DNA of 13,167 nt from Bacillota bacterium (GCA_017936025.1 JAGBGL010000179.1:1-13167), one strand, 5' to 3'; shown: positions 4,897-11,803, counted from the first letter of the stretch. The notes: generated by a model not told the origin, from the sequence alone. Numbers and translations are program-made.

Positions 4897-7602
4897 TTAT
4901 TCTCCTTCAAAATCCTCTAAGTCTTCTGATAAACCTCTGAATTCCTCTTCCGTCATCAGTACCTGACGCGGCTTGCTTCCTTCAGAAGGGCCGATTATTC
5001 CGCGGGCTTCCATAATGTCTATGATTCGTGCTGCACGGTTGTATCCTATACGGAAGCGTCTCTGCAGCATGGATGCGGAAGCCGTTCCCGCCATAACTAC
5101 AGTTTCGATCGCGTCCGGAAGCAGATCATCTCCGTCATCAGCAGTCTGCGGCATACCGACTTTATCGATAGAACTTATAACATCATCCGCATAAACGGTT
5201 TCTGAAGTCTGTCCTTTTACAAACTCGATGACATCATTTACTTCCTGATCAGATATAAAGTTACCCTGTACACGCACAGGCTTTCCGCCGCCGATCTTCA
5301 GCAGCATATCTCCTTTACCTACCAGTTTTTCCGCACCGGCCATATCCAGTATAGTTCTTGAGTCGAACTGGGAAGCCACAGCAAATGCGATTCTGGAAGG
5401 GATATTTGCCTTGATTACACCTGTGATTACATCAACAGAAGGTCTCTGTGTCGCTACGATCAGGTGCATTCCCGCTGCTCTGGCTTTCTGTGCAAGTCTG
5501 CAGATAGAATCTTCGACCTGGGAAGGTGCTGCCATCATAAGATCTGCCAGCTCATCGATGATGATAACGATCTGAGGCAGGAATTTATCTTCCTCACCGT
5601 TCTTCATTACCGCACTGTTATAGCTTGCCAGTTCACGTACGCCGGATTCGGCAAACTTCTTATATCTGTCTTCCATTTCCGCAACGGCCCAGTTGAGCGC
5701 CGCAGCAGCTTTTGTCGGTTCTGTTACAACTGGTATCAGCAGATGCGGGATACCGTTATAATTAGTCAGCTCAACTACCTTAGGGTCGATCAGCACAAGT
5801 TTTACTTCTTCTGGTTTTGCTTTATACAGTATACTTGTGATTATACTGTTTACGCATACACTCTTGCCGGATCCTGTGGAACCTGCGATCAGCAGATGCG
5901 GAGCACCTTTAAGGTCAGCAGTAATTGCATTGCCTGCAATATCTTTCCCTACAGCAAAAGTGATTTTCGATTTGGCATCTTTAAACTCCGGAGTATCAAT
6001 GATATCACGGATAGTCACCATATTGATCTTATCATTTTCGACTTCGATACCGACAGCCGCCTTGCCCGGAATAGGAGCTTCTATTCTGATGCTCTTTGCT
6101 TCCAGATTCAGCGCAATATCGTCTGCAAGGCTTACGATACTCTTTACTTTTACTCCTACATTAGGATGTATCTCATATCTTGTTATGGCCGGACCCTGTG
6201 TAACATTTGCAACCTTGGCATCGATATTAAAGTTGCGGAGTGTTTCTTCGAGTTTTGCAGCTTTTGCCTGAAGCCCGGCGTTGATTGCGGCCCTGCCTTT
6301 AGGTGCCGCTCCTTTATTCAGCAGACTGACCGGAGGGAATTTGTAGGTCCTGACCGGTTTAGTACTGTTGTTGATTTCTTTAGGATCCAGTGCAGCTTTT
6401 GCTGCCTGGCTGTTTGTGATTTTTTCAGGTTCTTTTTTTATAACGCCGGCTGGAATGGCTTCCGTAACAAATCCGATCTGTCCATCCGGAAGCTCTTCTG
6501 CGTAATCTTCCGTATCAGCATGTCCATCTGACAGAATTCCGCTGTCTGTGAACCCTATATGTTCATCATCTGTGTCATACTGCTCCGCATATTCAGCATT
6601 GCTGCGTGCGAGGCTTTCTCCGTAGCTGTCCAGTCCTGTACCATAATCGGTATTACTGTTTTCACCAAACAGATCATCATCGTACATATACTCTAGTATG
6701 TTTCTCTGACTATCTGAAATATTCAGTTTTGACAGGTCAGGTTTTGCCTTTGCCGGCGGTGTTTCCGGTTCAGGTTCTTCCATGCCCTGCTCCTTCAGCC
6801 GCTTGAGGAAGCTGAAACGTTTTTTATTTTCGTCAGTTTCTGTTTTATCCTCTGTTACAGGCTCGATTGAAGAAACCGGCGGAAGCTTTGACATCTCGAT
6901 TTCCAGCTGTTTCTGTTCCTGCTCTCTCTGCTTCTCCCTTTCTTTTTCACGCTTTTCTCTGTCTTCAATGCGCTGGACGCGTTTTTCTTTTGCTTTTTCA
7001 AAGAATGCTGAAATAGGAGTATTAACTATCAGCAGCAGGCAGATTATGATAACCAGAATCGAAATAATATATAATCCCGGAATACCGAATGCCTTCACTA
7101 AAAGGCTTCCTACATACATACCCAGCAGGCCGCCGCCTTCAAGACGGACGCCGTAATGATAATACTCTGATGCATCAGCAAGAGAAAAGCCGAGCATTCC
7201 CGGATCGATAAATCTGGCCGAATTCAGGAATGTCATCATCAGCAGGATGATACACAGAAGGATAACTGATTTTCTTCCGATATGTATCATTTTCTTTGCA
7301 ACCAGCATCACACCATATGCAACGAAATAATACGGTATTATGTATGCTACGAATCCGAAAAGGCCCATAAAGAAATCTGACAGCGCCTCTCCGACTGCAC
7401 CTGCTGCATGTGTCTGAAATGCAAGCGCAAGGAAGATCCCCACGGCAATAAATACAACACCGCAGATGTCATCTTTAACATTCGGATTCATCGGCTGCCT
7501 GCCTGTATCTTTCACTGTTTTTCCTTTGGTTTTGCCGCCTGATGCAGTTTTTTTATTTTTAGATCCCGGAGGTCTTCCGGGCTTTCTTTTCTGCTCTGAC
7601 AT
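4897..7602 (-). CDS. ftsK: FtsK/SpoIIIE family DNA translocase
   Basis: This is a membrane-anchored hexameric ATPase that pumps chromosomal DNA through the septum in division or sporulation. The protein is 901 residues. Its basic N-terminus (KPGRPPGSKNKK, residues 7-18) resembles an AT-hook. Hydrophobic membrane segments span roughly 46-63, 78-102, 112-126 and 158-194. A highly charged, probably helical linker (about 202-240) and an acidic low-complexity stretch run to about 415. The motor starts near 420, with Walker A GSTGSGKS at 574-581 and Walker B ending at Asp683-Glu684. The C-terminal gamma winged helix (about 825-890, with ASxSxLQRRFRIGYNRAARIID) recognises orienting DNA sequences. 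The start is ATG at 7602 with AAAGGA 7-9 bases upstream; the frame is open further but would run through the promoter into divergent asd. It is the first gene of ftsK-rimO-pgsA-cinA. FtsK and SpoIIIE roles cannot be separated by sequence here. Confidence 0.96.
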   Translation of the reverse strand: MSEQKRKPGRPPGSKNKKTASGGKTKGKTVKDTGRQPMNPNVKDDICGVVFIAVGIFLALAFQTHAAGAVGEALSDFFMGLFGFVAYIIPYYFVAYGVMLVAKKMIHIGRKSVILLCIILLMMTFLNSARFIDPGMLGFSLADASEYYHYGVRLEGGGLLGMYVGSLLVKAFGIPGLYIISILVIIICLLLIVNTPISAFFEKAKEKRVQRIEDREKREKEREKQREQEQKQLEIEMSKLPPVSSIEPVTEDKTETDENKKRFSFLKRLKEQGMEEPEPETPPAKAKPDLSKLNISDSQRNILEYMYDDDLFGENSNTDYGTGLDSYGESLARSNAEYAEQYDTDDEHIGFTDSGILSDGHADTEDYAEELPDGQIGFVTEAIPAGVIKKEPEKITNSQAAKAALDPKEINNSTKPVRTYKFPPVSLLNKGAAPKGRAAINAGLQAKAAKLEETLRNFNIDAKVANVTQGPAITRYEIHPNVGVKVKSIVSLADDIALNLEAKSIRIEAPIPGKAAVGIEVENDKINMVTIRDIIDTPEFKDAKSKITFAVGKDIAGNAITADLKGAPHLLIAGSTGSGKSVCVNSIITSILYKAKPEEVKLVLIDPKVVELTNYNGIPHLLIPVVTEPTKAAAALNWAVAEMEDRYKKFAESGVRELASYNSAVMKNGEEDKFLPQIVIIIDELADLMMAAPSQVEDSICRLAQKARAAGMHLIVATQRPSVDVITGVIKANIPSRIAFAVASQFDSRTILDMAGAEKLVGKGDMLLKIGGGKPVRVQGNFISDQEVNDVIEFVKGQTSETVYADDVISSIDKVGMPQTADDGDDLLPDAIETVVMAGTASASMLQRRFRIGYNRAARIIDIMEARGIIGPSEGSKPRQVLMTEEEFRGLSEDLEDFEGE

Positions 7603-7654
7603 TGTATATCCTTTCCTTTCCCTTATCCCTTTTGTACACAAAAATCCATTTAAT

Positions 7655-7682
7655 ATTATAACATAAATTACTATTTTTTCAT
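7655..7682 (-). promoter_or_regulatory. Candidate ftsK operon promoter
   Basis: A perfect minus-strand -10 TATAAT (7660-7655) has a weak -35 ATGAAA (7682-7677) at 16 bases. The predicted start is near 7648, giving a leader of about 46 bases. The inverted repeat TTTTGT-GT-ACAAAA (7643-7630) lies just inside the transcript and could be an operator. Confidence 0.6.
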
Positions 7683-7701
7683 ATAAAAATATACGAAAGG
7701 T

Positions 7702-7730
7702 TTTACAAATCTCATATGACATGATACAAT
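7702..7730 (+). promoter_or_regulatory. asd promoter
   Basis: -35 TTTACA (7702-7707) and -10 TACAAT (7725-7730) are 17 bases apart. The predicted start is about 7737, leaving a leader of about 48 bases that is too short for a lysine riboswitch. It is divergent from, and 20 bases away from, the ftsK promoter. Confidence 0.7.
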
Positions 7731-7784
7731 GATTATTATCTATAGTTATTAGTAATTGTTTATATAAATTCAAGGAGGACAAAA

Positions 7785-8777
7785 ATGAGTAAAAAACCGA
7801 ACATTGCAATTGTTGGCGCCACAGGAGTTGTAGGCTCTACGTTCCTCAAAGTATTAGAAGAAAGGGATTTTCCTTTTGAAAACGTATACATGATGGCGTC
7901 TGCAAAATCTGCAGGCAAAACCGTTACATTCAAAGGCAAAGATTACGTAGTTGAAGAACTGAACGAACATTCCTTCGAAAAGGATATCGATATCGCTCTC
8001 TTCTCTGCAGGCGGAAGCACTAGTGAAAAATACGCTCCTATCGCTGCAAAATGCGGAGTTACTGTTGTAGATAACAGCTCCCAGTGGAGAATGGATCCAG
8101 AAGTTCCTCTGGTAGTTCCGGAAGTAAATGCTGATGATATCAAATGGAACAAAGGCATCATCGCTAACCCTAACTGCTCCACTATCCAGGCTATGGTAGT
8201 ATTAAAACCGCTGCATGACAAATATACAATCAAGAGAGTTGTATACTCCACTTATCAGGCAGTATCCGGCTCCGGTGTAAAAGGAATCAGCGACCTGGAA
8301 GAAGGTCTGAAGGGCAACGATAAATGCGAAGCATATGCTCACCCTATCGCAGGCAACTGCATCCCTCACATCGATGTATTCCTGGAAAACGGATATACAA
8401 AAGAAGAAATGAAAATGATCAACGAGACTCACAAAATTCTGGGAGATGATACGATCAAAGTTACAGCTACTACAGTACGTGTACCTGTATTTGATTCCCA
8501 CAGTGAATCCATCAACATCGAATTCGAAAAACCTATCGATGTAGACGAAGTAAGAGAAACACTGGCTAACTTCCCTGGAATCGTAGTTCAGGATGATCCT
8601 GCTAACAACGTTTATCCACTGGCACGTAATGCTGCAGGCACTAACGAAGTTTACGTCGGACGTATCAGAAGAGACTTCTCCGTTGAAAACGGAATCAACC
8701 TGTGGGTCGTAGCTGACAACATCCGTAAAGGTGCTGCAACAAACGCTGTACAGATCGCAGAAGAACTGATCAAATAA
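7785..8777 (+). CDS. asd: Aspartate-semialdehyde dehydrogenase
   Basis: Asd reduces aspartyl phosphate to aspartate semialdehyde with NADPH, the branch point of lysine/diaminopimelate, threonine and methionine synthesis. The protein is 330 residues, the usual bacterial length. The nucleotide-binding glycine motif is GATGVVGS at 11-18. The catalytic cysteine is Cys131 in NPNCSTIQ. SGSGVKG follows at 161-167, and the substrate and acid-base residues Arg232 and His239 lie in VRVPVFDSHS. The start ATG at 7785 is preceded by AAGGAGG at 6-7 bases, a near-ideal site. The gene has its own promoter and a strong terminator. dapA, the next enzyme toward diaminopimelate, lies downstream on the same strand, so read-through would link the two steps; dapB, often the next gene, is absent. 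Confidence 0.97.
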   Translation: MSKKPNIAIVGATGVVGSTFLKVLEERDFPFENVYMMASAKSAGKTVTFKGKDYVVEELNEHSFEKDIDIALFSAGGSTSEKYAPIAAKCGVTVVDNSSQWRMDPEVPLVVPEVNADDIKWNKGIIANPNCSTIQAMVVLKPLHDKYTIKRVVYSTYQAVSGSGVKGISDLEEGLKGNDKCEAYAHPIAGNCIPHIDVFLENGYTKEEMKMINETHKILGDDTIKVTATTVRVPVFDSHSESINIEFEKPIDVDEVRETLANFPGIVVQDDPANNVYPLARNAAGTNEVYVGRIRRDFSVENGINLWVVADNIRKGAATNAVQIAEELIK

Positions 8778-8799
8778 AAAACTTTATATGACACATACC

Positions 8800-8837
8800 T
8801 GCCGAGAAAATTTTCAAAGTTTTCTCGGCATTTTTTT
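8800..8837 (+). terminator. asd terminator
   Basis: UGCCGAGAAAA (8800-8810) pairs with UUUUCUCGGCA (8820-8830) in 11 perfect pairs, followed by seven U (8831-8837). It lies 22 bases after the asd stop. dapA has no obvious promoter after it, so the terminator may be partly read through or regulated. Confidence 0.9.
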
Positions 8838-8844
8838 ATGACCT

Positions 8845-8869
8845 GCCCGTATCTCTGATACGGCGCGCA
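8845..8869 (+). repeat. 25-base palindromic repeat, copy 1
   Basis: Copy 1 of a 25-base direct repeat with core CCGTATC-TCT-GATACGG followed by CGCGCA. Copy 2 at 8929-8953 is identical in all 25 bases and starts 84 bases later. Confidence 0.9.
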
Positions 8870-8928
8870 GGTCAAACGCAACCAGTTGCAGCACCTGTGG
8901 TGCGTGGCAACTGTCTGTGAAGTTAAAG

Positions 8929-8953
8929 GCCCGTATCTCTGATACGGCGCGCA
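8929..8953 (+). repeat. 25-base palindromic repeat, copy 2
   Basis: This copy is identical to 8845-8869. Its outer flanks differ from those of copy 1, but both form a hairpin with the same CGC bulge. It ends 4-5 bases before the GAAAGGAG ribosome binding site of dapA. Confidence 0.9.
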
Positions 8954-8972
8954 TTTGAAAGGAGTGAAACTT

Positions 8973-9851
8973 ATGACATTATTTAAAGGCGCAGGCACCG
9001 CTATGGTCACTCCGTTCGAAAACGGTAAAGTTGACTACAGACGCCTGGAAGCACTTCTGGACTGGCAGATAGGTTCCGGTATCGATGCAGTAATTACATG
9101 CGGAACTACCGGTGAGGCTTCCACTCTTAATGATAAAGAACATATCGAAACTGTAGAATTCACCGTAAAGAAAACACGCGGCCGTGTACCTGTTATTGCA
9201 GGAGCCGGCAGCAATGATACTCATCACGCTGTATATATGTCTGAAAAACTCGAAGAAAAAGGTGCCGACGGTCTGCTGATCGTGACACCCTACTATAATA
9301 AATGTACTGAAAAAGGCCTTATAAAACATTACATCAAAATCGCAGATTCAGTAAATATTCCTGTAATCCTCTACTCCGTTCCCGGCCGGACCGGAGTAAA
9401 TATAAGTCCTGCTGTTGTAAAGGAACTTCATTCCCACCCGAATATCTGCGGGATCAAAGAAGCCAGCGGTAATATCGCTCAGGTAGTCGATATTGCAGGG
9501 TTTGTAAGCGACGATTTCGCCCTGTATTCAGGTAACGATGAAATGATCGTCCCTGTACTTTCGCTGGGTGGAACCGGTGCAATTTCAACACTTTCCAATA
9601 TTATGCCTTCTGACACCGCAAAGATGATACACCTGTATCTGGCCGGAGATACGGAGCAGGCAAAAGAAATGCAGATCAGCCTTAAACCTTTGATCGATGC
9701 TCTCTTCGCAGAAGTAAATCCTATCCCTGTCAAAGCCGCACTGTCCATGATGAACAAAGTGCTTCCCGAATACCGGCTTCCTTTATGTCCCGCCGAGAAC
9801 AAAACGCTCTATGAGATCATGACATTGCTTGAAGACTATAAACTTATCTGA
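8973..9851 (+). CDS. dapA: 4-hydroxy-tetrahydrodipicolinate synthase
   Basis: DapA condenses pyruvate with aspartate semialdehyde, the first committed step to diaminopimelate and lysine. The protein is 292 residues, standard for this TIM-barrel family. The Schiff-base lysine is Lys162 in GIKEASGN. The catalytic triad is Thr46 (GTTGEAS), Tyr134 (LYSVPGRTG) and Tyr108 (TPYYNK), and Arg139 in PGRTG binds the substrate carboxylate. The start is ATG at 8973, preceded by GAAAGGAG at 8 bases; an in-frame TTG at 8955 lies upstream of that Shine-Dalgarno and is rejected. It uses the product of asd just upstream, but a strong terminator and a three-hairpin element lie between them, so expression probably depends on read-through or an unseen promoter. 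No dapB or lysine riboswitch is nearby. Confidence 0.97.
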   Translation: MTLFKGAGTAMVTPFENGKVDYRRLEALLDWQIGSGIDAVITCGTTGEASTLNDKEHIETVEFTVKKTRGRVPVIAGAGSNDTHHAVYMSEKLEEKGADGLLIVTPYYNKCTEKGLIKHYIKIADSVNIPVILYSVPGRTGVNISPAVVKELHSHPNICGIKEASGNIAQVVDIAGFVSDDFALYSGNDEMIVPVLSLGGTGAISTLSNIMPSDTAKMIHLYLAGDTEQAKEMQISLKPLIDALFAEVNPIPVKAALSMMNKVLPEYRLPLCPAENKTLYEIMTLLEDYKLI

Positions 9852-9859
9852 ACATCAAA

Positions 9860-9891
9860 ACAGCCCGCATCAAAGCGGGCTGTATTTTTTT
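9860..9891. terminator. Bidirectional terminator between dapA and the NlpC/P60 gene
   Basis: ACAGCCCGC (9860-9868) pairs with GCGGGCTGT (9875-9883) in nine pairs with an ATCAAA loop. On the plus strand it is followed by A and seven U (9885-9891); on the minus strand by UUUU (9860-9857). It serves the two convergent genes and its plus U-tract runs into the stop codon of the minus gene. Confidence 0.9.
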
Positions 9892-11278
9892 ATTCAACTA
9901 TTCTTCTGATCGTAGTCATATCCTTACGGTATGATGTCGGAGAAATAATTATTCCTTTTGTTGGTGTGCTTGCATGGATAACTTTATCATTTCCTATGTA
10001 CAGCGCAACATGTCCAGGATAGCAGATAATGTCTCCCGGCTTGATCTGACTGTAAGTCACTGCTCTTCCTACTTTCGCCTGTTCGGAAGTAGTTCTTGGC
10101 AGGCTGATTCCGAAATGAGCATATACACTCTGTGTGAATCCGGAGCAGTCTGTTCCGTTAGTCAGGCTTGTTCCGCCCCATTTATACGGATTTCCCTCAA
10201 ACTGAAGTGCATAATTTACAACCTGCTGGCCTGTGCATACTCCTGTCGCTGAATCTCCGCTGTTTACCTTGTCAGAAGCAGATGGGTCAAATGCCACTGC
10301 ATAATCAAGATAGATCCAGTATCCGTTGGATTTCAGCTGGCCCCACTTGCCATCTGCAGTCTTTGCTTTCAGCTGATATACATTTCCCTTTGTTACGTAA
10401 CCCTTGATTTCAGAATCAGTACTGTAGCTGGCCCTCATTCTCAGACCTGTACCCGTAACTTTAACATATTCAGATGTTGCAACTACCGCTTTTTCTTCAG
10501 GTTTTGGCTGTTCTGCCGGAGCCTCTGTTTTCACAGGTTCTGTATATTCCAGATAGATCCAGTATCCGTTGTCACTGATCTGGCCCCATTTTCCGTCTTT
10601 TGTCTTCGCTTTCAGCTGACACACTGTGCCCTTTGAAAGTTTTCCTTTGATCGCAGCAGAAGTGCTATAGCCTGCTCTCATTCTAAGGTTATTTTCCGTA
10701 ACCTTTACTTTTTCTGTGGAAGCAACTGTCACTGCTTCTGCCTGATTATCACTTACCGGAACGGTATAGCTGAGATAGATCCAGTATCCTGTATCTGCGA
10801 TCTGGCCCCATTTTCCGTCTTTTGTCTTCGCCTTCAGCTGATATACTGTATTTTTTGTTGCTTTTCCCATTGACTTGGATGAAGTGCTGTAACTTGCTCT
10901 GAAATGCAGGTCTGTTACTGTTACTTTTACCTTGTCCGTGGAAGCCACGACATTCGGATCTGATGCCGGTGTTGTATAGCTGAGATAGATCCAGTACCCT
11001 GTATTTGCGATCTGACCCCATTTTCCATCTGAAGTTTTCGCTTTCAGCTGATATACAGCGTTTTTTGTTGCCTTACCCATCGACTTGGATGAAGTGCTGT
11101 AACTTGCTCTGAAATTCAGATCAGTTACCGTCACTTTAACATATTCATTTGTTGATACTACAGTTGCAGCCGCAGCCGTATATGAACCCGTATCATAATA
11201 TGCACCTGCAGCAGGCACCGCTGTATAAAACATACATGCAATAATTATAAAACTAATGCATCTTCTTAATTTATTCAT
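9890..11278 (-). CDS. Secreted four-SH3-domain NlpC/P60 cell-wall peptidase
   Basis: The protein is 462 residues. It has a signal peptide at about 1-27 (MNKLRR, hydrophobic core ISFIIIACMFYTAV, then PAAGA). Four bacterial SH3 domains cover about 48-102, 118-172, 192-246 and 273-327, each ending GYWIYLxY. A linker leads to a C-terminal NlpC/P60 domain (about 348-462) with Cys378 in TDCSGF, His423 in PGHVALYIG and His435 in VIHAST. Such enzymes cut peptide bonds in peptidoglycan stems (often gamma-D-Glu to diamino acid) while the SH3 domains bind the wall; the exact bond cut cannot be told. The start is ATG at 11278, with GAGG 9 bases upstream and the signal peptide immediately after; the frame extends 22 codons further, but those contain the -10 box region. 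SH3 repeats 1 and 2 differ at 4 of 55 residues, a recent duplication. It has its own promoter. Confidence 0.92.
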   Translation of the reverse strand: MNKLRRCISFIIIACMFYTAVPAAGAYYDTGSYTAAAATVVSTNEYVKVTVTDLNFRASYSTSSKSMGKATKNAVYQLKAKTSDGKWGQIANTGYWIYLSYTTPASDPNVVASTDKVKVTVTDLHFRASYSTSSKSMGKATKNTVYQLKAKTKDGKWGQIADTGYWIYLSYTVPVSDNQAEAVTVASTEKVKVTENNLRMRAGYSTSAAIKGKLSKGTVCQLKAKTKDGKWGQISDNGYWIYLEYTEPVKTEAPAEQPKPEEKAVVATSEYVKVTGTGLRMRASYSTDSEIKGYVTKGNVYQLKAKTADGKWGQLKSNGYWIYLDYAVAFDPSASDKVNSGDSATGVCTGQQVVNYALQFEGNPYKWGGTSLTNGTDCSGFTQSVYAHFGISLPRTTSEQAKVGRAVTYSQIKPGDIICYPGHVALYIGNDKVIHASTPTKGIIISPTSYRKDMTTIRRIVE

Positions 11279-11312
11279 TATGTTTACCTCAATTCCAATC
11301 AAGTATGCATTT

Positions 11313-11341
11313 ATTATATCACTAAAGCCCTCTATTTGCAA
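11313..11341 (-). promoter_or_regulatory. Promoter of the NlpC/P60 gene
   Basis: Minus-strand -35 TTGCAA (11341-11336) and perfect -10 TATAAT (11318-11313) are 17 bases apart. The predicted start is near 11306, leaving a leader of about 28 bases. Confidence 0.8.
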
Positions 11342-11394
11342 CACTTTCAGCCAATTTCACAAACTTTTTACGCATAATTTTTTGCATGTAAAAT

Positions 11395-11423
11395 AATATA
11401 TTATGTAAACTAAATGTGTGCAA
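11395..11423 (-). promoter_or_regulatory. Possible distal promoter of the NlpC/P60 gene
   Basis: -35 TTGCAC (11423-11418) and -10 TATATT (11400-11395) are spaced by 17 bases. The -10 overlaps a perfect AT palindrome ATAATATATTAT (11393-11404). The region is AT-rich, so chance matches are common. Confidence 0.3.
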
Positions 11424-11475
11424 TTACTATACATTACAATGAAACATATTTTCTCCCCGATACCTTATTTGCTAC

Positions 11476-11518
11476 TAAAAAAACAATAAAAAAGAGGATA
11501 ATTTTCATTATCCTCTTT
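11476..11518 (-). terminator. rpmF terminator
   Basis: On the minus strand AAAGAGGATAAT (11518-11507) pairs with ATTATCCTCTTT (11502-11491) in 12 perfect pairs with a GAAA tetraloop. It is followed by UUUAUUGUUUUUUU (11490-11477). It is one of the strongest terminators in the window and lies 21 bases after the rpmF stop. Confidence 0.95.
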
Positions 11519-11539
11519 AAAAACTTACCAATTTTTCAA

Positions 11540-11722
11540 TTAAGCTTCGGACGCTACAACATCCTTACCATTGTAGTAGTTGCAATTTGGGCAAACTCTA
11601 TGTGGAAGCTTAGGCTCGTGACACTGTGGACAGATAGAGAGTCCAGGTGCTGTCATCTTCATGTTTGGTGATCTTCTTTTGTCTCTTCTAGCCTTAGAAG
11701 TTTTTCTCTTAGGTACTGCCAG
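11540..11722 (-). CDS. rpmF: 50S ribosomal protein bL32 (CTG start)
   Basis: This is a zinc-ribbon protein of the large ribosomal subunit. The 60-residue product reads (M)AVPKRKTSKARRDKRR at the N-terminus and has the metal-binding pairs Cys31-x2-Cys34 and Cys44-x2-Cys47, all as in C-plus type bL32 of Firmicutes. The only possible start that gives the conserved AVPKRK terminus is CTG at 11722: the two codons before it are AAA and an in-frame TAG stop, and AGGAGG lies 8 bases upstream, an ideal distance. CTG is a rare start. The gene has a fully consensus promoter and a strong terminator, so it is transcribed alone. In many Firmicutes rpmF follows a DUF177 (yceD) gene and precedes plsX; both are absent here, while ackA, often near that cluster, lies upstream. 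Confidence 0.93.
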   Translation of the reverse strand: MAVPKRKTSKARRDKRRSPNMKMTAPGLSICPQCHEPKLPHRVCPNCNYYNGKDVVASEA

Positions 11723-11746
11723 TTTCTACACCTCCTTTTTGCTCAT

Positions 11747-11767
11747 TTGTTGTGATATGTGCAACAA
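11747..11767 (-). promoter_or_regulatory. 5'-terminal hairpin in the rpmF leader
   Basis: TTGTTG (11767-11762) pairs with CAACAA (11752-11747) around a 9-base loop. It starts at about the second base of the predicted transcript. It may protect the mRNA 5' end or take part in L32 feedback control; no function is shown by sequence. Confidence 0.4.
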
Positions 11768-11774
11768 CTCCTCG

Positions 11775-11803
11775 ATTATACTAGAAGTTGTGCTGCTTGT
11801 CAA
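11775..11803 (-). promoter_or_regulatory. rpmF promoter (perfect consensus)
   Basis: -35 TTGACA (11803-11798) and -10 TATAAT (11780-11775) with 17 bases between them: an exact sigma-A consensus on the minus strand, as expected for a ribosomal protein. The predicted start is near 11768. Confidence 0.92.

Larger units (their letters stand above)
8840..8956 (+). promoter_or_regulatory. Three-hairpin leader element before dapA (unrecognised)
   Basis: Three hairpins lie in a row between the asd terminator and the dapA ribosome binding site. HP1 (8840-8873) has an outer stem GACCTGC/GCAGGTC, a CGC bulge, an inner stem CCGTATC/GATACGG and a UCU loop. HP2 (8883-8913) has CAGTTGC/GCAACTG with an inner GCACC/GGTGC and a UGU loop. 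HP3 (about 8926-8956) repeats the HP1 core and bulge, with a weaker outer stem AAA-GC/GC-TTT. It ends a few bases before AAAGGAG of dapA. The G+C content is higher than in the flanks. I see no clear -35/-10 pair in it. It may be a cis-regulatory RNA for dapA or a mobile palindromic repeat; it does not match the lysine, glutamine, mini-ykkC or c-di-GMP riboswitch patterns I know. Confidence 0.6.

Noticed and set aside
5464..6531. Long open frame (355 codons) on the plus strand opposite ftsK
   Set aside because: It is the antisense of the FtsK motor coding sequence, with Cys/Phe/Tyr-rich composition, no recognisable domain and no ribosome binding site.
8840..8956. Tandem hairpins as a mini-ykkC (guanidine-II) or lysine riboswitch
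   Set aside because: Mini-ykkC hairpins carry ACGR loops; here the loops are UCU and UGU. The long conserved junction of the lysine riboswitch is absent.
8651..9010. Minus-strand open frame of 119 codons with a repeated CAPYQRYG peptide
   Set aside because: The peptide repeat is only the translation of the duplicated 25-base palindrome. The frame crosses asd, its terminator and dapA in antisense.
11414..11671. Plus-strand open frame of 85 codons over the rpmF region
   Set aside because: It runs through the perfect rpmF terminator hairpin and the antisense of L32.
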